62,159 nt of DNA from Setaria digitata (GCA_003640385.1 RCAB01000385.1:1-62159); one strand, 5' to 3'; counted from the stretch's first letter, positions 25,370-39,261 are shown. Notes: a model not told the origin generated them from the letters alone. A program made the numbers and translations.

Positions 25370-28300
25370 AACCATCATTATTAATATAATCATATATTGT
25401 GAAATTGAAATTTTATTTCATAGAGGACAATATTTGGACATTCTCAATCATCGGTGTGGCTTTGACTTCGCTTCTCATATTTTAAATAGAAATTTATTTT
25501 TAATTAAATTTCAGTTCTTTTTTTACTACCAGGTATACTTTTCAGTCTTATTAATCTGTTCCAAATTTGCAATAAACAGTTTAACTGTTCGGTTCCTTTT
25601 TTCAACCCTTTTTCTGATTTCACTGCAAAAAGCTTGTGATCTTTTCCTTAATTTGATAAAAAACTTCGTCGTCGTCTTCCTTTCCTATTTTCTCCAATAA
25701 ACCTTTTTGCTTCTACTGCAATGGCTCTCCATGCGTACATTGCTAAAAAGGCAAAAAATCAAGTAGCTGAATATATAAATCTGCTCGATGTAATGCATTT
25801 TCGTAATTATAATTCATTCCTTTTTTTTTCTAGATTTTTCAGAATTTTCATTTTCAAAATATTTTTATTTACATCAAAAATTTTTAACAAATAAATTTAA
25901 AAATTTCATAAGTTTAAAGCAAAAATATTTTTTTCGAGAAATTTGTTGACAGCTTCCATATTGCTAGCATGAATATGTAATGCAAATGGGTTTTTTTTTT
26001 TTTCGTTTCTTTTCTCATCTTGTCAGTCGTTTGAGAAAAAACACAGCTGCTTTTTAAAAAGAAAAAATTTATTACTTTACAAAGTGAAAAGGAGAGACTG
26101 TAATTGTTGAACAGGAAAGAAAAAATTCAAACCTCAACTACTCGATATTCTAAAACTCAATAGTCTGTGGATCTTATAAATTAAGTATAATAACTAAAAA
26201 GTTCGCCTGTAAGCTAAAAAAAAGACCAATTAATTAGCATTCGTTATTACCATTTAATAAAAACCATTCATTATACTACTTACTAATCCAAATTAGTGAC
26301 AAGTGGCTAATTAAATTTAAACCCAGTGATGATAAACTTATTTTTTCATAGCAATTGGTTAAAATTCACTCATTACCATGTCATATGAAAATATTCAAAA
26401 ATAGGGAGGATAGTTAATTAAGATTATTGATAACTGGAAGAGCAAAATGACAAGTGAATAGAATAGATCTTATTTGTGGTACAAGGTACATTTTTGCTGA
26501 TAATATTATTAACGTTAATGAAATTATCAGTGGAACTGAATGGTATTAAAAATTTGTTTATCAATGAGATTAAACGGTTTAGAAAAAATTAAATGATTTT
26601 AGAAAATTTATCAGCCAATCAATGGCATTGTAAAATATTTAAAATTTCAGTAATAAAATTAAATTTCATACCTGTCAACAAATTACTCTCAGAAATGATT
26701 ATATTGCTAGAATTTAGTCACACGTAAAGATCGCTTTATGAACGACTTAATAGAAATGAAAATATGTTTTCGAATTCAAGTATAATTAACAATTATCGCT
26801 CACTGATTAAAATTTTATTTGCATTTTTCTTTTAATTTTTGTTGTAAACAAAGTTCTAAGCAATTCCGATTCGTTTTTTTTTTTCAGGATAAGTTCGTTT
26901 TAAATTAAAACACTTAAAAAACTGACATTGATTGCTATCTTTTTATCAAATCTGAATTCGCTTTTTGTTTTTATATAAATTTCACAAATATTTATTGAAC
27001 TTTTGTGATAGTATTTGTTTATGTCATCACGGCTTATTTGTCTTGGATTGAACTGAATAGTAATATGAAAAGATAAATGATAAGCAAAGATTAAATTGTT
27101 TCCCATCTATAAGTTTGCAGCATTTCGATGCAGTCATCCAACAATTTAATTAGCGACGATCGTTAAAACCGCAATCATAATCATAAATATTTTGATTGTT
27201 TTGTTTTAAATTTATGTATGCTAAACTTTTAACATCAGGGTAATGTTGCTCCATATTGTGTGCTAATCTTTCACCGATTAATATTGTTAAAAATGTCAAT
27301 TAATAATAAAAAAAAGTGGTAACCGGTAGTTGCAGTACTGTTCACATTTATCTGCCGGTTTTTGAGTAATTATTTCGCTCACCAAGTTTTCAATAATTTT
27401 TTTTTTAAATAAAAGTCTTCAATAATTATTGTTTCTAACAATGCTAGATATATCGATACAAAGTTGACTTTGTCTCAAACTGCTCACTATTTTCTTTTAT
27501 TCATTATTTTTAATACCGTTAATATGATGTTTGAAAATGCTCCCCAGTAACGCTAAAAATGCTCATTTTTCCCTCTTTTCTTTTTCTCTTTTCCATCTTT
27601 TTTTTTTGTAATATGAGGTTAATATTTCAAGGAATTGCAAACGGAACTCCAGGCAAATTTAAAATGCTGTGATTAAGCATGGTACTTCTAAATTTAATCT
27701 TTTTTTTTTATCAACAACGGTTTCATATTAAGTACTAATATATTCAAACAATTTCTTTAGTCCTATTTTCATGTTAACACCTAATCAACAGATGAACTGA
27801 GTAAACAATGAATTTATGATCTGGAATAATTACGCATAAAACTGGTGTTCTAATTGTTGCTTAAATCTATTTAGCATATTAAAATAACGAAAAACTTTAC
27901 ATAAATATATATGAAAATGATTGTCTTTTTAGAATTTAACCAGCTAAAATATTATGAAATTAAACAGGAAAATCGTCGAGGCTTTTAACATGCGAAAATG
28001 ATAATCATTGTTAAATTATATTATTGTTAAAAAATGACCAGAGATTACTAAGGATAGGATAAATTAATTTTTAGAAAAATTAGAAAAATCTTGGAATTGA
28101 AAATCATTTACTATTTTCATTTTTAATGAATAACTTATGTAATTGTTTATCTATTGGAACGTATTGGTATTAATTTACGTTTTTGATTCTTATATGTTTT
28201 AAGACTTCTTTAATAAAACTTTAATATATAAAATTTCCACGTAGTTTGCCTTTTGCTTATTGCTTTGCAATTTCCTCACTCTTCAGTTTTCTTCTTCCCA

Positions 28301-31300
28301 GAAACTCATGCTAAATTTAGTTATTTGTTTATTGCTTTTCTCATTTTTAAATTAAAATTTCTTAGTGGTTCGTCATGCCATTCTGAAGGTCGAAAATTTC
28401 ATGAATACAATGAAACAAATTTTTTATAAACAACTCCATTTTTTAAAATTTACAGAGCGATTTTACAAACTGATTTATATAACGAGAATTTATTCTTTTT
28501 CCTTAGTATAAGTTGACTTCAAAGTCCATTGAATTTGCGACTAATTTTAAAATATTTTAATTTCAAATTAAAACATTTTTTTATGTCATTGAGTCTCGAA
28601 GTGTCTGCCATCATCTCTGCTCGCCCTGCAACTTTTCTAACTTACAAGGGAACTGAGTAAATTTCTTTTCCATTTATCATAACTTTCACTTCAAAAATTA
28701 CGTTTAACAAAGGAAACGATTACCTAACTGTATCATTTTTGCATAGAAAAACATTCTTGTGCAAAATTAGGTCCAATCTGCCAAATTAATAACTCTGCAA
28801 CATGACACAAAAGGTGAAATAATGCGATTTAAATTTCTGCGCTGCCGATTGTTTGAGATTTTTCAGCAGTAATTAATAAAAACATTCCATTTTAATTCAA
28901 ATTTTTTCATGAATATGTATTGTTTATAGATTTATCAAGAAAAAAGAATTATTCAGAAGAATTAGTACAGCTTCTTTACTTTACCAAACTTATACTACCA
29001 TCATAGTTTATCAGTTCATGAAGTTTACCAGTGCATATTCATACAGTATAATGATAAGTTCATAAAATAAGAAATATATGATTAAACAATATTTATGCCT
29101 TAATAACCTTTTTGCTTTATGTCAGATAGGTTTATCTTCTTTTCCTCTTTTACACCATCTCTGCTTGTCCACTCTATCCACTTTGCAATAATTCCATAAT
29201 TAAATGTGAAAAATTTCTCTTCAAGCATTTGTTTATTGATTTGAGCAAAATGAAGTAATTATGCAATTAAGCAAAAAAAAGCGCTTTTTATAAAAATTTC
29301 AGTAATAAACTTTGCTTTTACTAGTGATTTCTTATTGCCACGTTTTTCATATAATTGCTTATCATCATTATTTATTACCTGTTTGAAATATTTTCCATTC
29401 AATTCAACCGTTTTCAATGGTTTTTTGGAGAAACTGAAATTAATTCGGTTCAAAAAAATCGCTAAATCATAACTGCAGCGTGAAAATTTGGTTTCTTTTG
29501 ATTTTTTATGTGATTATGCAGATTGATGGAAGTTCTCATATGCGTATGCTAAAAGCTAACCCCTCTTTCACCTACTCCTTCTAAACTTTGCATATGTTAA
29601 AGTGATTTTGAAAATTTCAGAAATTGCGAAGTGCTGCATAGTTGACTTTAGCCATCCATCGCTGCGAACTTGCTAATATTTCTTTTCTACAAATGGCAAC
29701 AAGACTGTTCCAAGTTGTATCGCCTAAACTTAATATCGGAATTATAGAAGCGAAATTTGAACAGATATGAAAAGAAATGAAGTATTATTGGTCATTTTTT
29801 TTTTAAATTTCCTTCGAAATGCTGTAAATTTCCTTTCTAAATTTTCGAATTTCTTTCTTTCAAACATAATATGTCACTTTTTTTCAACTAAATTGAAAAT
29901 AGAAATTATTGCAAAAAATTTCTGAAATGATTTGTATCCTTTTTCTTGACATTCATTTCCTTCCCTTAAATTATTATAAAAAAGAAAAAAAAGGAAAAAA
30001 TAAATGAAAAAAATGGAAAAACGAAAGTAATTTAGATACTGCCACCAATCTTTTTCGAAGGAACTTTAAGAAATATTAGTTAAAATATAATTAAAAATTA
30101 AGATGATACTACGAAAAGAAATTGCAAGAAACATGTTTCTTCCCATCAATCATTCCAGAAATATTTTCATTTTAAACTTCAGTAATTATTCATTAAGAAT
30201 TAATCCTTTATCCGGTAGTGATGAATATAATTAGGAGCATGTCATGAATGACGAAAAGCTAAATGAAGTAGCAGATTTGGATGACAAAAGAAGTAAACAT
30301 GTCGACTAATTAATTAAGAAAAACAAAAACAAAGGCTAGGTAGGAAGAAGGCTAAGGTGCAATAGAAAACAGTAATGAAAGCAGCGTGAAAGTTGGAAAA
30401 CGAAAGGAAGTTGAAAGGTGAAACAAAAATGACAAAATTCACACAAATCGCAAGTGAAAACAGTGTGAAGGAAAATGCAGAGAAGTGAAATTGATTGAAA
30501 TTAGAAACGGATAGGGATGTTGTTAAATGGGAAATGAAAGGAGAAATGTCTCAGCCGCAAAAACAATTTCAAGTAAAAATTTAATTCAGTCAGTGAAATA
30601 GTCCGATCCGATTATTTAGCCTTTCTCAGTTCTGCTATTCATCGTGAAACTACGCTATAAGTGTGCAAATTCAATTCAATTCGTCTTCTCAAACTTGCAT
30701 CACCGAATGATTGACTGACCCAACTATCATAAGTGAGTGATAGAATAAATGACTAAGTTTCGAAATGTTTTATAGTATTTTGAACAGATGTCAGAGGAAA
30801 AGAATGAAATGAAAACTTCGGTTTTTTTTCTGAGAATCTGAAAAAATTAACAGTTATTTTTTAAGACTAATTAAAAAACTTTAGGATTGCATGATGCATT
30901 TGCGTTTATTGACTTTTTTATCCATTTATAATTTTTGTGGTTTGTGCTGCATAGTGTAGCACTTACTTATTCATTTTCTTTATTTCTGTTCAAATATTTC
31001 TTAAGTTTCCAACTTTTTCACATTTTAACTTCCATTTTTTATCTTCCTTTCATTGAGAGGCAAAAGTATGGCAAATTTTGAATTCATTACGACTTTAACT
31101 TAGCTTGTACCATTATACCATGTAACGCTCTATTTCACAGCAAGGGATTCTAAAAAAATTTATGGTATTATTTAATTAATTATCAACTAATTGCTTTGAC
31201 AATCTCTTTTCATTATGTGTTTAATATAATTATTTCATTAGTGAAGGAAGTGATAAATAGCTAATTAAAGGATTACTAAATACAAAAGAAGCATTCTCAC

Positions 31301-31400
31301 TATTAATAATAAGAAACAATTACAGTTGAAGAAAGCATATAAATAATAACAATATCAAGCATTATTATCATTTAACTAAGTAAATTAAATACAACAATAA
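24142..31400. other. Gene-poor AT-rich stretch
   Basis: Contains an ATT run at 25294-25370, which creates a spurious poly-Tyr open frame at 25195-25389. A purine-rich stretch lies at about 30240-30560. Other open frames (24597-24806, 26900-27106 and 29259-29453 minus; 25434-25700 plus) are unrecognised and unsupported by splice signals. Confidence 0.5.
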
Positions 31401-34200
31401 CTGTAACAACGGCAGTGTTATTATGATCCCTCCAATGACAGCAGCATCAATATACATTGCATCGTCACTAATACTACCATGACAGTTACCACCACTGCTG
31501 CCATGATAATTATTATCATTATCATCAGTAACAGTAATAAATGATCATGACATGTCAGTGTTGGCAGTGATGACGACTCAACAAATCCATTTGTAGATGT
31601 AGTGGCTTACATTATCGATATTATTGCAATTGGCTGATTGATCACGAAAACGTGTTCGGTGTGTGTCTCCTATCTGATGTCATCTTCCCCGGTCCCAACA
31701 TCCCACCTGCCCACTCTCTCGCCATTCCGACTCTTATTCCAGGTCCAGGTATCCATCCTAACAGCTTACTACGACTGTGCTACTATTCCTTCGCTTAGAA
31801 CAACTGCCACAGCTACTTCTCACTCTCTAAACTCTGTCTACCACTACGAGCACCTTCTCCTAGTGGTGTCAGACGTCACCGTGCACCGCACACATAGACA
31901 CTTTTAGCTAACAGCTAGCAGTGTTATCTATTATCACATTAACAAACCAGTGTTATCGTTGTTAGGCACCACTTCTTCCGTCCTCTTTTCCCCTAATTAA
32001 ACTAATTTCGGAAAAAGATTACTTCCATTTGCTAGTGTTACCTGACGATATTCCCAAAAGTTAATGGACATAACCGTATTTTAGGGGTCAAGGAGTAAGG
32101 TTAGAGAATACTGTCACATGATACTAATAAATGAAAAACCTGACATTCTTCGAGTTTATTTACTGATGATTCTACTTCCCAAAACCCATAAATCACAAAG
32201 TTATCTACTGCTTTTGCTAACCGGAATGATAAAAACTTACCAATATGTGACTAAAATTTGTCTTCCCTTATTTTGTTGTGTTTAACCAAATATTAAATTA
32301 AAAGAATAAATTTAACACAAATTTGTTTAAAATCGTAATTAAAAATAATCTTCATTAACTATGCATGAATTACGCATAAAATCAAACACCACAGAGAAAA
32401 AATGCATTGAAAAAGAACCCGCCAGGTAAGCATGGTACTGTTGGAACCTGAGCATAATCATGACAAGTTATTCTGCGTGATCACTTACGTATAATTTAAT
32501 TACATTTTAGATATATCTTAAATGCATAGATGTTGCTTTTTAATTTATTAAAGAAATATTCACTTCTCCAGCCAAGCTTTCTTTATCACACAATAAATGA
32601 ATGTGCTCGAGGGACCTGTGGTAATAAAGCTTTCCATATAATTTATATTCCAGGTTATCAACGTGATGAAAGGAGGTAATTAACACTGATGAGAAGTGCA
32701 TATTAAGCTTTAGAAATAAATGTATACATTTTAACTTGTGGAGTACTTCACTTTTATTATTATACCACTTTTTTTTTTTTTAATTTAAATTTCTCCATCT
32801 TTCCCTCACATGACTATTATTTCTCACTCGTTGTGCCTAATGAGCAAAGTTGAGAAATTCCTTCCACATAAGCAATTCTACGAAACTTCACATTGAAAAC
32901 AATGAAGTCCCATAGATTTCATCGCTTTAATTGTTCATTATAATTTCGTTTTAATAGTCAGAATTTCTTTTTATCCTTTACACGTGAAAAAACATAAAAG
33001 CAATCTTCTACTCGAAATGAGCACTAAAGCATCCGCAACAAACCCTTTCCGATACTAACCATCTAACAATACAATGAAGTGCTTATTAATTTGAATATTC
33101 GGGTCAAGCAAAGGTTGTAAACTCTGTTGTTGAAAAGAAGGATGCCGTGACACTCAAAGCAACCAAAGTCCATGATTGTGGATTGTAAAAGTTTCAAAAA
33201 CTTACTGCTTAATTTATTTTCATTTCAATTTATCCAATAAATAAGTGAATAACTATTTAATTATGCTACCATTGCAGCAATATTTTATTTTTGTTTGTCA
33301 ACGACGTTTTTTCTTCTCATTTAGAAAGATAAGTTCGCTAAGTATCACTGCGTGAAATAGAAATGTGAGCAAAAATACTTGTGGAGAGGTCAAGAAGAAA
33401 GAATATCAACCTAGGAAGAGTTGAGAAGAAATGACCGTCCTCCTTTTGGGGAACAGTAAAAATTTGATGCAATCACAGGAAGAATGATTCTTTAGATAGC
33501 TACAAATTGAGAGAGGTTCATATATACATCAGAATCATCAAGTCTTTTCGGGAAATTACGATTGATGATAGCAAGTAACATCTAATTTTTCTCTTTCACT
33601 TCCACTTCGAACTAATTACACTTCTACTTCGAAACATCTTTTTCTGGTATCTTTCGCTACTCCTCAAGACTATTTAGTTGTTGTTCATTAAATGTTTTTT
33701 CTTTTTCTTTTTCTTTTTTTAAATTTTAAAATAGAGTTTTGATCGGAATAACAAACAGATTATCAGTGCAGGCACATTAGTTAGAAAACTGGTTATCGTT
33801 GCAGAAAAGTGCGGTACGAAATATCTCTTCATTTATGAAAAGCGTGAAGAGTTTTGAGAAGTTACAAGTAATCAATTTATTTCTTGCTCAAGTTAGAAGA
33901 AAAATACTAAATTGGAATTTTCAAAAATTATTAAATGGACATTACGGGGGATTTTCTCGGAACTATAATCCAGTTCTGTACTGGAAGTTCATTACACAAC
34001 AGTAAATATTGACTGAAGCACATTTTATAAAAAAAAAAAAATGCACAGTATCGAAAAGACCTCTACTGATTTTACTGATGAGGAATTCTCACAGGTTAAC
34101 TCAGTTCAGGGGTCAGAATTCAAACTCATTATAAGTAACGGCTTCAGCTTAACGAGTGACTTATTACGCTGTAGATTCATTGAACTTTGAACTATCGCTG
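31401..34200. other. Intergenic stretch with a GC-richer patch
   Basis: Between about 31420 and 31990 the base composition shifts to a more GC-rich, ATC/ACC-rich pattern. An open frame at 31638-31907 (89 codons, Ser/Thr/Pro-rich) lies there but resembles no family and has no neighbouring exon. From 32000 to 34200 I see nothing but AT-rich spacer. Confidence 0.45.
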
Positions 34201-36300
34201 CATGTATAGAAGGACAGTAAAAACCCCGCTGATATGAAACTGTCATCCTTTCGAATTTGATGTCAGTTTTGTTGAAGGTCACCGACAGAGCAGTAGCTCA
34301 CCTCAGCGACATATCCCTCTTGGAAGCAAACTGTCACCACTCTCTATCGGTGCGATCAAACACTGTCACTGTTGTCCTGTTCAATGCTAACACGTAAGAT
34401 TTAGCCACATTTCTCACCTTCAGCCAACTTTCTCCCCTTCCTCAGCCACAATTTCCTCTCTTTTGAAGCTTTCTGATTGATCTTTTTTTCGAGCATTCTG
34501 TGAATGGTAAGATTCTCAACTACATGTCAAAACTCCTTTCAACTGAACAATATCAAAAGCGAATGTTTTCGTGAAACTGATTATCTCAGCGAATCAATTG
34601 ACTCAGTTAACTCCAATAGTTTTTAGCCGATCAATCGATTGATTAATAAACCTGACTGATTGATCGATCACTCAACTCACTGCACTGAATTGCCGTTCAT
34701 TAGCCAAAAAATGATAAGTTGCGAGAGTAGGGAAAGCGATCGATTTAGGAGAGCGAAGCTGAGGGAAGAGAGTACTCGCAATCAGGAATGCGCACACACT
34801 CACTGCCCTGTCTCCCCGCTTGGCGGCCCCGTCCAGGTCAGCCACAGAGTTTCTCTCACCGGTCACTCCCAGTATATTCTCTAGTTCGTGCATGCAAACG
34901 TCACATGTCCTCAACACAGATGCACCTAGAAACAGGTGTAATTACGCTAATTAGCAGTTCAGAGGTGGAGCACAGAGTTGTCTCTTCCGCTGGTGTGTCC
35001 CCCGTGATTCAGACGCCCTACACAGTTATCGATAACTGATGAAGGAATGAATATGTTGAAGTTTGGCATGGCTGTCTCACAAGGGAATTCCATCCGTGAG
35101 ATTCTCCTCAAAAAAAGAAGGCTTGGCTGACGCAGATGCTTCTGAAGGAATGATTCGCCCTGTAATTGACATTTCTTCACTCTTCACTCTTTGCTGGCTG
35201 GTTACGTCAGAGAGTTGAATCTCAGTCTATGTTTGTGAATAGCAAACAACTTGAGCCAGCATCTATCTGCATGTTAGCATATGCTTATCATATCCATCTC
35301 ATCCGTTGCAGACTTCAAATGTCGCATGCCTTGACTTTCTTCTCCCTTCCCTCACGAAATGTCGAGGTGCCTGAGTCTGAGTTCGGTAGATGATTATTCC
35401 TGGGAAAGAGGTAAGGATGGTGCGCGGTGGGACAGGGCGTGGTGGGGAAGTGACAGAATTGAAATTTGGAATTGGTTGATCAGTGCTGTGCTTGCTGAAG
35501 TCATCAGGAATCAAAAGTACCTTTTCACTTCTTCACAGCTATTCTTTAAATGAACTTCTTGCACTTCTCCTTCTCTTCTATATCTGCCCTTCAGTGTTTC
35601 ATCCCAGGTGGTCCATAGTTACAATCCTTTTAATTCATTCATTAACTGTTTGCAGTGGGTGCTCTTTCTCAGTGCTGAAAAAAAGACGCGTTCCATTCAC
35701 ATTACTGATTTGCGTCTTAATTTATCACCATGCGTACTGCTCTTTCCAGTTAACCTCAATGACATATCTGAAGGTATGCAGTAGCAGTTCATTTTTACCT
35801 TGCAGCAGTGCTACACGTCAGTTGTACCTGTTACTGCGTCGCATACAGCAATGTGCTAAACGTAAACTACCGAAGTTGACGAACTTTTTCTGCACGGTAC
35901 GTGGGTGTACCTTGGCCAGCCATACACACATATTCACCCAGGACCTATGACGTATTACCCACGGGCATACGCAACACAAGTATTTGTTGATTGAGTGCTC
36001 GGGTAGGGTATGTCATTAATAAATGTATGCATCTCTCTGTTTCTATGCTTCTTCCGTCCACGCATTTCCACATTTAAACGTTTCGACACACACAGGCAGA
36101 CAAACAGAGAACCTGCTACTCTCACATGTGTATGTGAAGCTGACGCTTCCTTTTAACACCTAACGGACCGGTTTTTATGAAGTTTTTCCGTCGTAGCGAA
36201 CAGTGTATCACTCTGATTACTGTTGCTATCTCACCTGCGTGATCATTTCAACGTGTATGCCAAGTACCCCACGTCTCACGTGTGGACATAATGAGTGACG
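34201..36300. promoter_or_regulatory. GC-richer island with clustered ATCGAT sites upstream of Musashi
   Basis: This 2-kb block is visibly less AT-rich than its surroundings, with long chance frames on both strands. ATCGAT occurs at 34634, 34663, 34739 and 35028. The first lies inside the 12-bp palindrome TCAATCGATTGA (34631-34642), the second inside TGATCGATCA (34661-34670), and the last inside the perfect 16-bp palindrome at 35023-35038. ATCGAT is a known core site for CUT/ONECUT homeodomain proteins. The Musashi start is 4.6-5 kb downstream. A distal promoter, enhancer or 5' non-coding exon is an inference. Confidence 0.3.
35483..35950 (+). CDS. Unrecognised 155-codon open frame (doubtful gene)
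   Basis: This is the longest single open frame in the window. It is rich in Leu, Ser, Cys and His, with a hydrophobic start (LLALLLLFYICPSVF) and a basic C-terminal third (RRIQQCAKRKLPKL). No domain is recognised, and it has no convincing upstream acceptor or downstream partner exon. It lies in the GC-richer block, where long frames arise more easily, and overlapping frames on the minus strand are almost as open. I keep it only as a low-confidence candidate. Confidence 0.12.
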   Translation: MLCLLKSSGIKSTFSLLHSYSLNELLALLLLFYICPSVFHPRWSIVTILLIHSLTVCSGCSFSVLKKRRVPFTLLICVLIYHHAYCSFQLTSMTYLKVCSSSSFLPCSSATRQLYLLLRRIQQCAKRKLPKLTNFFCTVRGCTLASHTHIFTQDL

Positions 36301-36730
36301 TTTATCCGGTGTACAACAGTCATTTCAATGTTTTTTACGTTCCCACTGGAGGTAGGTGAATGAAGGTCACATAAGTAGCGGTATTAATTGTCATTGAAGT
36401 TAATCAGTTTCACTGCACTGCACTAATCACTTATCATTAAGAAGACATAATAGTAATAATTAACAATACTTTTATCGTCAGTAATCAGAATCATAGGAGT
36501 AGGAAGTCATTGAACTATGTACCGTGTTGATATACGAACATTTTCTGCTCCGCTCTCCAAGTCCGAGGGGTTTCCATCCGTACGTTCGCGTCCTTCTCAT
36601 CCTAATAATGTTCAGAAGCCCTCACAGCAGAGCAGTAACATCAGATGACCTTCACAGCAGTTCATCCCTCCCTCTTTTAAATCTGTCTGTTACTGTCCTC
36701 CTTGTCCTCTTAAACATATCAGCGCATAGG

Positions 36731-36926
36731 GATACCTTATTACTAAGACCGTTCTTGGACTTTCGTAACTGACCTTATCGATAGAAACACTGTTCTCAGG
36801 GTTTTCCAAATGATCTTATCGATACCGAGACTATTCTCGGGCTTTTCGCTAAAATGCTAAAACTATTTTCTTGATTTGCCCAGTGACCTAATCGATATTG
36901 AAACTATTCTAAAGGTTTTCCAGACA
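36731..36926. repeat. Tandem array of five about-41-bp units carrying ATCGAT
   Basis: Units begin at 36731, 36771, 36812, 36854 (shortened to 31 bp) and 36885. The shared skeleton is GACCTTATCGATA, then a segment like GAAACTATTCT, then GGTTTTCC. ATCGAT is conserved in units 2, 3 and 5 (36777, 36818, 36891), while the intervening bases have drifted. The array is 2.7-2.9 kb upstream of the Musashi start codon. Confidence 0.8.
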
Positions 36927-39250
36927 TCTGTGCATACTCATGATGGATCTCACTTTACCTGTACAGTTTTCCTCTTTTTACCACTTCTTACAGCCTGGAT
37001 ATATCAATAATTTCTGAGGGACAGTTTACAACTACAGCTTCACCCTGTATGGACTAAATTTACCAGACTATTATCTATCACTGTACTGTGCAAATATTAT
37101 ATTTGTAACTGTTTCTATTATGCCATTTATTAATTATTCATTATTTATTAATCAAGCAGATCCACTTCACTACCAATTTTATGTCAGTTTTTTGAATTGG
37201 ATTACTTGATTCATTTTGTGAACTTGAAAAAGTTTAATATTTTTGCTGTGTCATAATGATATAGCAAATATAAGTTGAATTCATCTTTTTTATTTTTTCC
37301 AAATGATTATTTAAAGCAAAAGGAAATTTGAAATTATAAAATGTCAGTTTTTTATCAAGCCAGCATAGACATCTATCATGGGAGTTTATACAGTACGTGA
37401 TACCCAATATCCAATACATGATGCATAAGAAGAGTACGTCAAAGTTTAGAAGTGGAATTTTAAACAGCCATGATGCTTCATGTTAAACTTCTGGATGATA
37501 TATCATCTTACATAGAATACTGGAGTGTAGTATATGACAGGCACGGAAAGGAGGCAGCTACGTCAATCAATTTTAACTTCAAGAATTTGTAAAAAATTTT
37601 TTTTTGAAAAACATAAACGCACACTTGTACACATACATTCAGCACATATCAACCCATGGCCATTTAGTAGTTAACTTTTCAACTTTCCAAACTTTTCTTT
37701 TGCTTATTCAAAATTTCTCTTTTCTTCCCTTAAATTTTTCCATCATATGAATGCATCGCATAAGTGCCAAATCAAGTACACTTAGTGAAGCATTCCAGTT
37801 GATAAGGTCATGAACTTAGGTCTATCCGAGACCATCTGTTCTTTTTAAGGAAGTAACGGAAGGGAAAATATTAGTTGTGAAAATAAAATTGAATTTAAAA
37901 TAAGATTGTAATGAGGGAAGCATCAAAACTTGTTTTAATGCTTCTGAACCTCTCATTATGATGATGATTTAGAAGTCTTGGTTCATTTTAATTTTCGTTG
38001 ATTAGCTAGGAAAATTAAGCTGACCATTATTAATTTAAATTCATTGATGTATTTTTTGCTCTCAGATATAATAATTATGGTCGCATCATTCAAGTGATGC
38101 TGAAATTTCCTCACTTATCATTTCATTCTAACACTGACTTTCCTATCCTTTGTTTTGTTGTCTTAGTTAATATAAAAACTTTTTTAAGCCAGCTTATAGC
38201 AGTTTATTTTCAGAAAAAGAACTTACACTATGACGTCAATACATTTGACTTTGTTAGACATCTTGAATCCCTCACAACACTTTTCCGAAAATTCATTTCC
38301 TGTCGAGAGTTGTCAAAATTAGTGAACATCAATTTTGTGTTGTATCTGAAAATCCATTACACAGCAAGCACAAATAAATTTACCAGGACTGATCTTTTCC
38401 ATTTTTCGATATCATCTATCTGTCTCACTTCCAATTCAATTTGTCTGTTCACATGTTTCATCTTTTTAATATGTAAATTTCATTCAGTCTTTGAAGTATT
38501 TTCCGAACTTTATAATCACTCTCCTTTGATTGCATAACTAAGACTATTTTACAATAAATACTTCTTGACCAGACTTTCTTTTACCATATAATTTCCAACA
38601 ATTTGATTGAGTTTGCTTACACCTACTTTACAAAATAGAGAACTTCCTTAAATTATAATGATATAAAAGATTGCAAGGTAAAGATGATTAGATAATTAAT
38701 TAATCTCTATTTGTATGTTAGCGCTCTGAATATCGCCTTCATATCATAATTATGTCTTCTATAAAATGCTATATTCATTTTCGAATGCTTTTCCATTTAC
38801 GTTTTCTCTTTGCTAACTTTCTTTACGTATTCTGCATTTTTTTTACTTTCATATGAAGTGTGAATATACACGTGAGTTACATGGAAATAAATGAAGTGAT
38901 TATGGGAATTTATAGTAATTTAAATTCAAGACAATCAGGAAAAACGATAAATAAATAACAGGATTTAAGTGATGATTTCAGTATCACATCCATAAAAATG
39001 AGAAACTGAAGAAATTAAAGGATAAAATTTCTTGGTTTTGTTTAAAATTTGACTAGGACTGTCATGAAATTTTTATAAAAACTCAGTTGAAATTTTTGTG
39101 GAAACTTAATCTTACAACGAATTAAAATAAGAAATAACAATTTTTTTTTTCAACATATTTTGACGTTTCGCTAATCGAGTTTTTTCGTGCATCAGTAAAA
39201 ATATTATTAGCAGTGTTGAAGCGACCTGGTAAATCTTTGCTTAATTCTTC
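36927..39250. other. AT-rich spacer upstream of Musashi
   Basis: An open frame of 147 codons lies at 38094-38537 (Phe/Ser/Leu-rich, no domain recognised). It is long for DNA this AT-rich and is listed under findings. Otherwise no gene or repeat is supported. Confidence 0.45.
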
Positions 39251-39261
39251 ACTTTTCTTTT

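Noticed and set aside
25195..25389. Open frame with a long Tyr run
   Set aside because: Translation of an ATT/TTA microsatellite; no coding evidence.
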